DNA of 64,000 bases from NCBI GenBank assembly GCA_944327625.1, contig CALVHL010000007.1, positions 28,882 to 92,881 on the forward strand, read 5' to 3'. Every line of letters begins with the position of its first letter. Position 1 is the stretch's first letter. Source of the DNA: an uncultured Clostridia bacterium. GTDB taxonomy: Bacteria > Bacillota > Clostridia > Christensenellales > Borkfalkiaceae. This document shows positions 16,699-25,927 of the stretch, piece by piece. The notes beneath the pieces are model-generated. The model was not told where the DNA came from, searched no databases, and saw only the letters and a program-made list of their open reading frames with translations. A program made the position numbers and the translations under genes.

Positions 16699-19569
16699 AT
16701 GGGACTTTTGAATTTTTTATCCAACGCGGACAGCCGCCGCGCAGTAAAAAAACTCGATAAGCTCGCTAAGAAGGTAGAGGATCTCGAACCCAAGTATCAG
16801 GTAATGACCGATGACGAGCTCAAAGCGCAGACGGGCGTATTGAAGGGCAGGCTTGCCGCGGGCGAAACGCTCGACGACATAATGTTCGACGCATTCGCCG
16901 CCCTCCGCGAAGCCAGCTGGCGCGTGCTTAAAATGAAGCACTTTCACGTACAGATAATCGGCGGTATCTGCCTGCATCAGGGCAGAATTGCAGAGATGCG
17001 CACGGGCGAAGGCAAGACGCTCGTCTCTACGCTTCCCGCATATCTCAACGCGCTGACGGGCAAGGGCGTGCATATCGTCACCGTCAACGACTACCTCGCA
17101 AGGCGCGACGCCGAGTGGATGGGCAAAGTTCACAAGTTCATGGGGCTCACCGTCGGCGTGGTCGTCGCGGGTATGGACGACGAGCAGAAGAAAAAGGCGT
17201 ACCGGTGCGACATAATATATGCAACCAATAACGAACTCGGCTTCGACTACCTCAGGGATAACCTCAAAAACTCCATTCCCGCAATGGTACAGAGGGAGCT
17301 CAACTACTGCATAATCGACGAAGTCGACTCCATACTCATCGACGAGGCAAGAACGCCCCTCATCATCTCCGGCAAGGGCGGCGTAAGCTCCAAGCTCTAC
17401 GAGGACGTCGACAGGTTTGTAAGAGGCCTGCACGGCGGCTTCGACGACGACAAGAAAGAGGCGGAGGCGAAAGCGCCCATCCGCAAGAAGAAGGGACAGA
17501 CCTTCACCGAGGAGGAGGAAGAAGTCAACCGCAAGCTCGAAGCCATCCGCAAGGATATGGAGAGCTGGGACTATATCATCGACCGCAAGGACAAGTCCGT
17601 CACCATTACCGAGCTCGGCGCGGAAAAGGCGGAAAAGTTCTTCAACATAAATAACCTCGGCGACATCGAAAACGCCGACCTCAACCACCACATTCAGCAG
17701 GCGCTCAAAGCGCACGAGCTGTTCAAGAGGGATGAGGACTATATCGTCACGCAGGACGGCGAAATAATGATAGTCGACGAATTTACCGGTCGTCTTATGG
17801 TCGGCAGGAGATATTCCGACGGGCTTCATCAGGCTATCGAGGCGAAGGAACACGTCAAGGTGCGCGACGAGAACAAGACGCACGCGACCGTCACTTTCCA
17901 GAATTATTTCAGACTGTACACCAAGCTCTCGGGCATGACGGGTACGGCAAAGACCGAGGAGGCGGAGTTCCGCACCATCTATTCGCTCGACGTCGTCGTC
18001 ATCCCCACCAATAAGCCCGTTCTCCGCGTGGACGAACCCGACAAGATATTCGCCACATTCGAGAGCAAGAAAAAGGCCATTGTCGAGGAAGTCTCCAAGC
18101 GCCACGCGATCGGCCAGCCCATACTTATAGGTACTGTAACCGTCGACAAGTCGGAGGAGATTTCAAGGCTTCTGAGAAGAAACGGTATAAAGCACAACAT
18201 TCTCAACGCCAAGAACCACGAAAGGGAGGCGGAAATAGTCGCCCAGGCGGGCAGGTACGGCGCGGTCACCATTGCGACCAATATGGCAGGCCGTGGTACG
18301 GATATTCTGCTCGGCGGCAACCCCGAATATCTCGCCAAGAAGCGCATGCGCGAGGAGGGCTACGACCACGACATGATAGAAGTGGCAATCTCCTACGCCG
18401 ACAGACCTTTCACCGAGGAAGAACAGACGGCGAGGGCGCGCTATTCCGAACTCTATGAAAAGTTCAAAGAGGAGACCGACGCCGAAAAGGTCAAGGTCAT
18501 CGAAGCGGGCGGACTGTGCATACTCGGCACCGAAAGGCACGAAAGCCGCCGTATAGACAACCAGCTCCGCGGTCGTGCGGGCCGTCAGGGCGACATAGGC
18601 GCGTCGGTATTCTTCATCTCGCTCGAAGACGACCTCGCAAAGCGTTTCGGCGGCGAAAGGCTCAAAAGCATATACACGACGCTCATGGACGAGGACGACA
18701 GTATTCAGTCGAAAATGCTCAGCCGCTCAATCGAGAACGCGCAGAAGGCAATCGAGGGGCGTAACTTCGGCATAAGAAAGCACACCCTGCAATACGACGA
18801 AGTCATGAACGAACAGCGTAAGATAATCTACGCCGAAAGGCTCAACGTGCTCAAAGGCGGCGACGTTCACGACCAGATAGTCAAATTCATACCCGACTAT
18901 GTCGAAAAGGTAGTCAGGGAGACGGTCAACACCGAAGTAATGCCCGAGCAGTGGGACGCCGACGCGCTCAACGCCGCGCTCGTGCAGAAGGTCTATCCCG
19001 ACGAATGTACCTTTACGATTACCCCCGAAATTCTCGCCAAGTGGGACTACGAGGCGGCAATCCACAAGATAAGCAAGGAAGTCAGCAAGGCCTACGAGCA
19101 GAAGGTCGAAAATATCGCCAAGGAGACCGAGGGGCAGATCGATTACCGCCAGATAGAGCGCAACGAACTCCTCCGCGCGGTCGACAGGCATTGGATAGAC
19201 CACATCGACGCAATGGATCAGCTCAGAAAGGGCATAGGTCTGAGGGGCTACGCCCAGCAGGATCCCGTCATCGCCTACAAGCAGGAAGGACACGATATGT
19301 TCGAGGAGATGATAGAGCGCATCCAGACCGTCACGGTTTCGAGGCTCCTGAAAGGCAGAATAATCAAAGTGCCCGCAATGCCCCAGCGCGCACCTCAGCG
19401 CGCGCCCCAGGCGGTTCGTCCCGCTCCCAAGGCACAGCCTGCGGCAAACGCTCAGGCGGCAAACGCAGCCGCAAGACCTGCCGCGCCCATTCAGCCCAAG
19501 CCCATAGACGACAAGGGCAACTTCGTGCCCGAGGGTACGCAGATTCACCGCCCCAAGGACAACAAATAA
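16699..19569 (+). CDS. secA: Protein translocase ATPase SecA
   Basis: A 956-residue DEAD-like motor that pushes preproteins through SecYEG. Motifs seen: 'AEMRTGEGKTLVSTLPAYL' (Walker A), 'VNDYLARRDAEWMG', 'YCIIDEVDSILIDEARTPLI' (Walker B) and the preprotein cross-linking domain. Also present are 'TNMAGRGTDILLGGNPEYLA' and the helical scaffold near 'RAVDRHWIDHIDAMDQLR'. The tail is Ala/Pro/Gln-rich ('APQRAPQAVRPAPKAQPAAN') and ends without the cysteine-rich SecB/phospholipid-binding finger found in many SecA proteins. AAGGAG precedes the ATG. The own promoter and leader hairpin suggest separate regulation. Confidence 0.97.
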   Translation: MGLLNFLSNADSRRAVKKLDKLAKKVEDLEPKYQVMTDDELKAQTGVLKGRLAAGETLDDIMFDAFAALREASWRVLKMKHFHVQIIGGICLHQGRIAEMRTGEGKTLVSTLPAYLNALTGKGVHIVTVNDYLARRDAEWMGKVHKFMGLTVGVVVAGMDDEQKKKAYRCDIIYATNNELGFDYLRDNLKNSIPAMVQRELNYCIIDEVDSILIDEARTPLIISGKGGVSSKLYEDVDRFVRGLHGGFDDDKKEAEAKAPIRKKKGQTFTEEEEEVNRKLEAIRKDMESWDYIIDRKDKSVTITELGAEKAEKFFNINNLGDIENADLNHHIQQALKAHELFKRDEDYIVTQDGEIMIVDEFTGRLMVGRRYSDGLHQAIEAKEHVKVRDENKTHATVTFQNYFRLYTKLSGMTGTAKTEEAEFRTIYSLDVVVIPTNKPVLRVDEPDKIFATFESKKKAIVEEVSKRHAIGQPILIGTVTVDKSEEISRLLRRNGIKHNILNAKNHEREAEIVAQAGRYGAVTIATNMAGRGTDILLGGNPEYLAKKRMREEGYDHDMIEVAISYADRPFTEEEQTARARYSELYEKFKEETDAEKVKVIEAGGLCILGTERHESRRIDNQLRGRAGRQGDIGASVFFISLEDDLAKRFGGERLKSIYTTLMDEDDSIQSKMLSRSIENAQKAIEGRNFGIRKHTLQYDEVMNEQRKIIYAERLNVLKGGDVHDQIVKFIPDYVEKVVRETVNTEVMPEQWDADALNAALVQKVYPDECTFTITPEILAKWDYEAAIHKISKEVSKAYEQKVENIAKETEGQIDYRQIERNELLRAVDRHWIDHIDAMDQLRKGIGLRGYAQQDPVIAYKQEGHDMFEEMIERIQTVTVSRLLKGRIIKVPAMPQRAPQRAPQAVRPAPKAQPAANAQAANAAARPAAPIQPKPIDDKGNFVPEGTQIHRPKDNK

Positions 19570-19609
19570 TTAAATTGGTGCGGCAATATGCCGCAGATAA
19601 CGGATATTT

Positions 19610-20710
19610 ATGTTCAAAGCAGACGATTACAGATTAAGACTTAAATCGCTTACGGAAACTCTTTCGGAAGCAAAATACGCCCTCGATATTGACAACCTCG
19701 GCGGCAAGCTCGAACAGCTCAAAGTCGAGCAGGAAAAGCCCGAGGTCTGGCAGGACCTCGAAAAGTCCAAGCATATCGGCAGGGAAATATCCTCGATAGA
19801 GAACAAGCTCGCCTCCTATAAAAAGGGCGAGGCTGCAATAGCCGACGCAATGGCGTTCATCGACCTCATCGAAGAAGCGGACGACGAAAGCCTCATTCCC
19901 GAGCTCGAAACGATGATTAAATCGGCGGAGGACGACATAGAGGATATGCGCATACGCGCGCTGTTGAAGGGCAAGTATGACGCAAACAACGCCATGCTCA
20001 ACCTCCACGCGGGCGCGGGCGGCACCGAGGCTTGCGACTGGACGCAGATGCTGTACAGGATGTATCTGAGGTACTGTGAAAAGGCGGGCTTCAAGGTGAC
20101 CGAGCTCGACCTCGAAAACGGCGACGAAGCGGGCATAAAGTCTGTTTCGTTCAGGGTAGAGGGAGAAAATGCCTACGGCTTTCTCAAAGCCGAAAAGGGC
20201 GTGCACAGACTTGTGAGAATTTCGCCCTTCGACAGCAACAAGCGCAGACATACCTCGTTCGCCTCGCTCGAAGTAATGCCCGAAGTCGACGACGAGGGCG
20301 AAGTCGAGATAAGGGACGAGGATATAAGGATAGACGTCTATCGTTCGTCTGGTGCAGGCGGTCAGAAGGTCAATAAGACCGAGACGGCTATAAGAATAAC
20401 GCACTTCCCGACGGGCATAGTCGTCACCTGCCAGAACGAGAGAAGTCAGCTTCAGAACAAGGAAATGGCGTTCCAGTATCTACGCGCCAAGCTCATCGAA
20501 AGGCAGATAGCCGAGCGTGAAGCCGCCGACGCCGAACTCAAAGGCGAAATAAAGAAGATCGAATGGGGCAGCCAGATCCGCTCTTACGTATTCTGTCCGT
20601 ACACGCTCGTCAAGGACCACCGCACGGGCTATGAAAACACCAACATTCAGGCAGTTATGGACGGCGATATACAGGGGTTCATAATCGACTACCTCAAAAA
20701 GACCGTATAA
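19610..20710 (+). CDS. prfB: Peptide chain release factor 2
   Basis: RF2, 366 residues, ends translation at UGA and UAA. The peptidyl-tRNA hydrolysis motif GGQ is in 'YRSSGAGGQKVNKTE' and the stop-codon-reading tripeptide SPF in 'LVRISPFDSNKRRHTSFAS'. The frame is continuous from the ATG at 19610. The slippery CTTTGA stretch of autoregulatory prfB genes is absent where it would fall ('YALDIDNLGG'). The start codon has no clear Shine-Dalgarno sequence. A small GCGGCA/TGCCGC hairpin lies about 15 bases upstream, so expression may be translationally limited. It follows secA by 40 bases, a common order. Confidence 0.96.
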   Translation: MFKADDYRLRLKSLTETLSEAKYALDIDNLGGKLEQLKVEQEKPEVWQDLEKSKHIGREISSIENKLASYKKGEAAIADAMAFIDLIEEADDESLIPELETMIKSAEDDIEDMRIRALLKGKYDANNAMLNLHAGAGGTEACDWTQMLYRMYLRYCEKAGFKVTELDLENGDEAGIKSVSFRVEGENAYGFLKAEKGVHRLVRISPFDSNKRRHTSFASLEVMPEVDDEGEVEIRDEDIRIDVYRSSGAGGQKVNKTETAIRITHFPTGIVVTCQNERSQLQNKEMAFQYLRAKLIERQIAEREAADAELKGEIKKIEWGSQIRSYVFCPYTLVKDHRTGYENTNIQAVMDGDIQGFIIDYLKKTV

Positions 20711-20724
20711 AGGGGGTTATACTC

Positions 20725-21243
20725 ATGGAAAATAATCAGAAGACGGCTTATGAAGTCACCGCGTCAGAGCTGGGCGAAAAACTCGTCGCGCTCTATAAGA
20801 CCAGGCTCTTTCCCCGCGACGGAAAGTTGCTCGCCGACAGTCTGTTCTCGGCAGGGTTCGAGGCAGGTTCGCTGTTGCAGATGATGGCGCACCTTAGCGA
20901 CCGCCCGAGAAAGGTAGAGACGGCAAACCGCGCGCTCGAAAAGCTCTGCCAGGCGGAATATCTCGTTTCGCTCATGGAGGAAAACGGCTACTATAAGACC
21001 AGCGAATGTTTTGCCGCAAAGAGCTATATAGGCAAGGTCATCGAAAACCTCGAAACGCTGCTCAAAAGCGCTAAGGAAGCCGACGGCACGGCCGCTTCCG
21101 CCACCGCGCAGCAGCCCATAAAGGTCGAAATCAAGCCCGTAATACATACGCCCGCGCCCAAGACGATTATTCAGCCCGCCCCCGCGGCAGGTCAGCCCGT
21201 CGTGCGCCCCATAATGCCCGACGGCTTCGACGATCCCGTATAA
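20725..21243 (+). CDS. Hypothetical helical protein with Pro/Ala-rich tail
   Basis: I do not recognise this 172-residue protein. Residues about 10-120 look like a helical bundle, with heptad-like 'ANRALEKLCQAEYLVSLMEE' and 'YIGKVIENLETLLKSAKEA'. The overall feel is that of four-helix-bundle proteins of the S23 or helical nucleic-acid-binding type. The last 50 residues are Pro/Ala/Ile-rich ('PVIHTPAPKTIIQPAPAAG') and probably disordered. No signal peptide or membrane segment is seen. It starts 14 bases after prfB with AAGGGGG upstream, and a terminator-like hairpin follows, so it closes the secA-prfB unit. Confidence 0.7.
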   Translation: MENNQKTAYEVTASELGEKLVALYKTRLFPRDGKLLADSLFSAGFEAGSLLQMMAHLSDRPRKVETANRALEKLCQAEYLVSLMEENGYYKTSECFAAKSYIGKVIENLETLLKSAKEADGTAASATAQQPIKVEIKPVIHTPAPKTIIQPAPAAGQPVVRPIMPDGFDDPV

Positions 21244-21267
21244 CCGAACAAAATAAAAGAGGAATTT

Positions 21268-21294
21268 CAGGCGCATTAAACGTGCGCCTGTTTT
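21268..21294 (+). terminator. Hairpin between the helical protein gene and tsaD
   Basis: CAGGCGCA pairs with TGCGCCTG around a 7-base loop, followed by TTTT. A GTG at 21282 in the tsaD frame lies inside this hairpin, which favours the later ATG as the tsaD start. Confidence 0.6.
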
Positions 21295-21299
21295 GCGAT

Positions 21300-22337
21300 A
21301 TGTACAATCTCAAAGACTATAAAATCAAGCCTCAGCCCGTCATACTTGCCATTGAATCGAGCTGTGACGAGACGGCTTGCGCCATCATTCGCGGGCGGCA
21401 GGTGCTCGCCGACAGAATAAGCTCGTCTGCCTCGACGCAGGCGCTGTACGGCGGCGTAGTTCCCGAAATTGCCAGCCGCGCCCACACCGACGCGGTCGGC
21501 GAGGTCGTCAGGCTCGCGCTCTCCGACGCTGGGCTTGAAAGCCGCGACATAGACGCCGTCGCCGTAACCTACGGCGCGGGGCTGTTGGGTGCTCTGCTCG
21601 TCGGGCTGTCGTTCGCCAAGTCGTTCGCCTACGCGCTCAATATTCCGCTCATAGCGGTAAATCACATTCGCGGACATATAGCGGCGGCGTATCTCGAAGA
21701 TACCTCGCTTGAACCGCCCTTCATAACGCTGCTTGCAAGCGGCGGGCACACGGCAATACTGCGCACTTTAAGTTATTCGGAGAGCGAAGTATTAGGCTCG
21801 ACCTGCGACGACGCGGCGGGCGAGGCGTTCGACAAGGTCGCAAGGGTGCTTTCGCTGCCCTATCCGGGCGGACCTAACGTGCAGAAGATGGCGGAGGGCG
21901 GCAATTTTACCGTGCCGCTTCCCTCGGCGCTCATAAGGCACGGCGACGGAATGACCTTTTCGTACAGCGGATTGAAGACGGCGGTCATAAACTATTGCCA
22001 CACCCTCGCGCAGAAAGGGCAGGAGGTCAACGCGCACGACGTCGCCGCGTCCTTCCAGAAAGCGGCGTTAGATCCGCTTGCCTTGAAGGCGGTCGAGAGT
22101 GCGGAAAAATACGGAATAAAGACCATAACCGCAGGCGGCGGAGTGGTCGCGAACGACTATCTCAGAAACACCCTGTCCGCGCTGTGCGCAGAGAGGGGCA
22201 TAAAGCTCGTGCTGCCCGCCAAGCGCAGGTGCACGGATAACGCCTGCATGATAGCGGCGGAGGGGCTGAATATGTACCTTGCGGGCAACTTCGCGCCGAT
22301 GTCGGTCAACGCCAGGGCGGCAATCCCGCTCAGATGA
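21300..22337 (+). CDS. tsaD: tRNA N6-threonylcarbamoyladenosine synthase subunit TsaD
   Basis: TsaD (Gcp/Kae1) transfers the threonylcarbamoyl group to A37 of ANN-decoding tRNAs, working with TsaB, TsaE and TsaC elsewhere. With ATG 21300 it has 345 residues, normal for the family. Motifs: 'ILAIESSCDETACAI', 'VVPEIASRAH', the metal-binding 'AVNHIRGHIAAAYLE', 'LLASGGHTAILR' and 'AGGGVVANDYLR'. A GTG at 21282 would add six residues but sits in a hairpin. The real ribosome site is unclear, since AAGAGG lies 36 bases upstream. Confidence 0.95.
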   Translation: MYNLKDYKIKPQPVILAIESSCDETACAIIRGRQVLADRISSSASTQALYGGVVPEIASRAHTDAVGEVVRLALSDAGLESRDIDAVAVTYGAGLLGALLVGLSFAKSFAYALNIPLIAVNHIRGHIAAAYLEDTSLEPPFITLLASGGHTAILRTLSYSESEVLGSTCDDAAGEAFDKVARVLSLPYPGGPNVQKMAEGGNFTVPLPSALIRHGDGMTFSYSGLKTAVINYCHTLAQKGQEVNAHDVAASFQKAALDPLALKAVESAEKYGIKTITAGGGVVANDYLRNTLSALCAERGIKLVLPAKRRCTDNACMIAAEGLNMYLAGNFAPMSVNARAAIPLR

Positions 22338-22386
22338 CGAGGTAACCCGCGCAAAAGCCTACTTTTGCGCATAATAGAAAAATCGC

Positions 22387-22415
22387 TTTACTTTTGCAAA
22401 GTTTGCGCGTATAAT
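22387..22415 (+). promoter_or_regulatory. Promoter of the T-box-ileS transcript
   Basis: TTTACT, 17 bases, TATAAT (22410-22415), about 25 bases before the leader RNA. Confidence 0.7.
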
Positions 22416-22439
22416 AATAACATAAAATTTAATTGTAAA

Positions 22440-22676
22440 GGCTATGACGAAGGACAACGCCCCGCAATCGACTTTTTAAGAGAGCCCTTGGACGGTGAGA
22501 AAGGGTAAAGAGTTTGCGGCAGAAATCACCTTTCAGCCTGCCGCCCGAAAGCTTATAAGGATAAGGCGGCACGGATTCGCAACCCGTCACAAGTTGCGGC
22601 AAATGTCAGTTTGTTTTGGTGGTAATAAGCACTTTTTTAAGGGGTGTCCGAAATGACGGATGCCCCTTTTTTAATT
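22440..22676 (+). promoter_or_regulatory. T-box leader (tRNA-Ile sensing) of ileS
   Basis: The leader RNA carries the Stem I signature AGAGAG (22479-22484). It is followed by the distal hairpin CCCTT...GGTGAG...AAGGG, and the specifier region GAAATCACC contains ATC (22525-22527), an isoleucine codon. Uncharged tRNA-Ile would favour read-through into ileS. The antiterminator is less clear. One T-box-like stretch is AAGGCGGCACGG (22562-22573 region) and another GGTGGTA (22618-22624); neither matches AGGGTGGNACC fully. Gene context and Stem I make the call; the exact fold needs a covariance model. Confidence 0.75.
22639..22672 (+). terminator. ileS leader terminator
   Basis: AAGGGGTGTCCG pairs with CGGATGCCCCTT, followed by a T-run ending at 22672. 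It is the termination arm of the T-box leader. Confidence 0.85.
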
Positions 22677-22737
22677 GCCCTTGCCGCCGCGTTGAAGAAA
22701 ATATTTTGCAAAAAGAGAATATTTCAAGGAGCTCAAA

Positions 22738-25700
22738 ATGTACAAAAAGGTAGACACATCTCTCAATTTCATCGACAGGGAAAAGGAGATAATCGACTTC
22801 TGGAAGAAGAACGACGTCTTTGAAAAATCGGTCGAAAAGAACGTCGGCGGGCAGGAGTTCTCCTTCTACGACGGCCCTCCCACGGCCAACGGCAAGCCGC
22901 ATATCGGCCATATTCTTACGCGCGTAATGAAGGATATCATTCCCCGTTACCGCACGATGAAGGGCTATCACGTCCTCCGCAAGGCGGGCTGGGATACCCA
23001 CGGTCTGCCCGTCGAACTCGAAGTCGAGAAGTCGCTCGGCATAGACGGCAAGCCCCAGATAGAGAGCTACGGCATAGAGCCGTTCATCAAACAGTGCAAA
23101 CAGTCGGTCTGGAAGTACAAGAGCGAGTGGGAAAAGATGAGCGACCGCGTCGGTTATTGGGTAGACATGGACAACCCCTACGTCACCTACGACGATAAGT
23201 ATATAGAGTCGGAGTGGTGGGCGCTCAAAGAGATGAACAAGAAAGGGCTTTTGTATAAGGGACACAAGATAGTTCCCTATTGCCCCCGCTGCGGCACGGC
23301 GCTCTCCTCGCACGAGGTTGCGCAGGGCTATAAGACGGTCAAGGAAAATTCGGTGGTCGCCCGTTTCAAAGTAAAGGGCGAGGACAACCTCTATATTCTC
23401 GCGTGGACGACCACGCCGTGGACGCTCCCCTCGAACGTCGCGCTCTGTATGAACCCCGACGAAAACTACGTAAAGATCGAGGCTGACGGCGTAAACTATA
23501 TTCTCGCCGAAGCGCTCGTTCCCAACCACTTCGAGGAATATAAGGTAATCGAGAGAAAGCTCGGCAGAGAGTGGGAAGGGCTGGAATATGAGCCGCTGTT
23601 CCCCGAAACTACCGCCGAAATCAAGAGAATTTCCCCCGCAAACGCACCCTTGAAGGCGCATTACGTCGTCTGCGACGGCTACGTCACCATGGGCGACGGC
23701 ACGGGCGTAGTTCACATTGCCCCCGCATTCGGCGAGGACGACTATAAGGTCGGCAAAAAGTACAATCTGCCCGTCGTTCAGCTCGTCAACGAGAGGGGCT
23801 GCTTCGACGAGAGGTTTGAAAGCCTCAACGGCGTATTCGCCAAGAAAGCCGACAAGAGCCTCATCGAAAGGCTTGAAAAGGAGGGCAAGCTCTTTAAGGT
23901 AGTGCCATTCGAGCACGATTATCCCCACTGCTGGCGCTGCGACACGCCGCTTCTCTATTACGCGCGTTCAAGCTGGTTCATCGCCGTCACCAAGGTCAAG
24001 GACGAGATAATCGCCGCAAACCGCTCGGTAAACTGGATGCCCGACACCATAAAAGAGGGCAGAATGGGCAACTTCCTCGAAAACGTCATCGACTGGGGAC
24101 TTTCCCGCGACAGGTATTGGGGTACGCCCCTGCCCGTCTGGGTATGCCCCGACTGCGGCGAGATAGAGGTAATAGGCTCTAAGGCGGAACTCAAAGAGAA
24201 ATGCGGTCTGCCCGCCGATAAGGACATTGAACTGCACCGCCCGTACCTTGACGACCTCACCTGCAAGTGCCCCAAGTGCGGCGGCAGCATGAAAAGAACG
24301 CCCGAGGTCATCGACTGCTGGTTCGACAGCGGCTCTATGCCCTTCGCGCAGTATCACTACCCGTTTGAAAATAAGGACGTATTCGCCGAAACCTTCCCCG
24401 CCGACTTCATATCCGAAGCCGTCGACCAGACGCGCGGCTGGTTCTATACGCTGCTCGTCATAAATACCATACTGTTCGGCAAAGCGCCCTTCAAGAACTG
24501 CATAGTCCTCGGCCACGTCAACGACAAGAACGGCATAAAGATGTCCAAACACAAGGGCAACGTCGTCGATCCGTGGTCGGTACTCGACAAGCAGGGCGCA
24601 GATGCCGTCCGCTGGTACTTCTACACGAGTTCGGCGCCCTGGCTGCCCTCGCGCTTCTATGAGGAGGCGGTGTCCGAAGCCCAGCGCAAGTACATCGGCA
24701 CGCTGTGGAACGCTTATGCATTCTTTACGCTGTACGCCGAGATAGACAAGTACAACCCCGCCGACTATAAGCTTGAAAACTGCAAGCTGTCGCTCATGGA
24801 TAAGTGGATACTCTCCAAGCTCAACAGCCTCATAAAGTTCGTCGACGAGGACCTTGCCGAATATGAAATAACCGAGAGTGCGCGTGCCCTGCAGGACTTC
24901 TGCGACGTGCTCTCCAACTGGTATATAAGGCGCGGCAGGGAACGCTATTGGGGCAGCGAGATGACCGACGACAAGGCGGCGGCGTACACTACGCTCTATA
25001 CCGTGCTCGTCACGCTCGCAAAGCTCACCGCACCCTATACGCCCTTCGTCGCCGAGTTGATGTATCTCAATCTCGTGCCCGAATTCTTCAAGGATGCGCC
25101 CGTATCCGTTCATCTCTGCCCGTTCCCCGTCGCCGACGAAAAGGCGATCGACGTCCGGCTTGAAAAGGGCATGGACGGCGTGCTCGACATAGTCGTCCTC
25201 GGCAGAGCGGCAAGAAACGCGGGCAACGTCAAGAACCGTCAGCCGCTCGGCGAAATGGTCGTCGTCAGCACGAGGGAACTAAATCTCTCCGAAGACGAAA
25301 TAAGAATAGTCCTCGACGAACTCAACGTCAAGAAGTTCACCGTGGCGGAGGACGCGACGAAGTATATAAGCTATAAGCTTAAACCTCAGCTCAAAACCCT
25401 CGGTCCCAAGTACGGCAAGAAGCTGGGCGCAATCTCCAAATTCCTCGCCGAGTGCAACGCCGAAGAAGTCGTCGAGGCGGTCAAGAACGGCGGCATATAT
25501 AATATTGCCGATCTCGACGTCGCGCTTACGCAGGAAGATCTGCAGATATTCACCGAGAGCGCAAAGGGCTACGTCGCCGCGGCAGACAGGGGAATAACCG
25601 TCGCCCTCGACGTCAATCTCACCGAGGAGCTCGTCGAAGAAGGGCTTGAAAGAGAGCTCGTCTCCAAAATTCAGAATATGAGAAAGGAGGCGGGTTTCGA

Positions 25701-25881
25701 GGTCACCGACCGCATAGAGATATACTATTGCGCCGACGGCAGGGTTGCAGAAGTGCTCAAAAAGGGCAACTTTGCGTCGCAGGTGCTGGCAAACAAGGTG
25801 GAAAGCGGCACGGCGGACGGCTTCACCCGCGAGATTTCGGTAAACGGCGAAAAGGTAACATTGACGCTCGTCAGATTATAA
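22738..25881 (+). CDS. ileS: Isoleucyl-tRNA synthetase
   Basis: Class I aminoacyl-tRNA synthetase of 1047 residues. The HIGH motif is in 'NGKPHIGHILTRVMKDI' and KMSKS in 'GIKMSKHKGNVVDPW'. The editing domain carries 'WTTTPWTLPSN', and there is zinc-type 'CPRCGTALSSHE' plus a second cysteine pair region 'CPDCGEIE...CKCPKCGG'. The length and sequence style resemble the longer type 2 (eukaryote-like) IleRS rather than the roughly 930-residue type 1. Type 2 enzymes are often less sensitive to mupirocin; that is inference. Good Shine-Dalgarno (AAGGAG). Controlled by the upstream T-box. Confidence 0.96.
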   Translation: MYKKVDTSLNFIDREKEIIDFWKKNDVFEKSVEKNVGGQEFSFYDGPPTANGKPHIGHILTRVMKDIIPRYRTMKGYHVLRKAGWDTHGLPVELEVEKSLGIDGKPQIESYGIEPFIKQCKQSVWKYKSEWEKMSDRVGYWVDMDNPYVTYDDKYIESEWWALKEMNKKGLLYKGHKIVPYCPRCGTALSSHEVAQGYKTVKENSVVARFKVKGEDNLYILAWTTTPWTLPSNVALCMNPDENYVKIEADGVNYILAEALVPNHFEEYKVIERKLGREWEGLEYEPLFPETTAEIKRISPANAPLKAHYVVCDGYVTMGDGTGVVHIAPAFGEDDYKVGKKYNLPVVQLVNERGCFDERFESLNGVFAKKADKSLIERLEKEGKLFKVVPFEHDYPHCWRCDTPLLYYARSSWFIAVTKVKDEIIAANRSVNWMPDTIKEGRMGNFLENVIDWGLSRDRYWGTPLPVWVCPDCGEIEVIGSKAELKEKCGLPADKDIELHRPYLDDLTCKCPKCGGSMKRTPEVIDCWFDSGSMPFAQYHYPFENKDVFAETFPADFISEAVDQTRGWFYTLLVINTILFGKAPFKNCIVLGHVNDKNGIKMSKHKGNVVDPWSVLDKQGADAVRWYFYTSSAPWLPSRFYEEAVSEAQRKYIGTLWNAYAFFTLYAEIDKYNPADYKLENCKLSLMDKWILSKLNSLIKFVDEDLAEYEITESARALQDFCDVLSNWYIRRGRERYWGSEMTDDKAAAYTTLYTVLVTLAKLTAPYTPFVAELMYLNLVPEFFKDAPVSVHLCPFPVADEKAIDVRLEKGMDGVLDIVVLGRAARNAGNVKNRQPLGEMVVVSTRELNLSEDEIRIVLDELNVKKFTVAEDATKYISYKLKPQLKTLGPKYGKKLGAISKFLAECNAEEVVEAVKNGGIYNIADLDVALTQEDLQIFTESAKGYVAAADRGITVALDVNLTEELVEEGLERELVSKIQNMRKEAGFEVTDRIEIYYCADGRVAEVLKKGNFASQVLANKVESGTADGFTREISVNGEKVTLTLVRL

Positions 25882-25898
25882 TATCATTAAAATTTATG

Positions 25899-25927
25899 GA
25901 CGCTCATAGTATATTGCTATGAGCGTC
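25899..25927 (+). promoter_or_regulatory. Inverted repeat enclosing the feoA start codon
   Basis: GACGCTCATAG (25899-25909) pairs perfectly with CTATGAGCGTC (25917-25927) around a 7-base loop. The feoA ATG at 25919 lies in the 3' arm. An 8-codon frame starting at ATG 25896 ends in a TGA that overlaps this ATG (ATGA). The structure could hide the feoA start unless ribosomes read the short frame. Confidence 0.55.
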
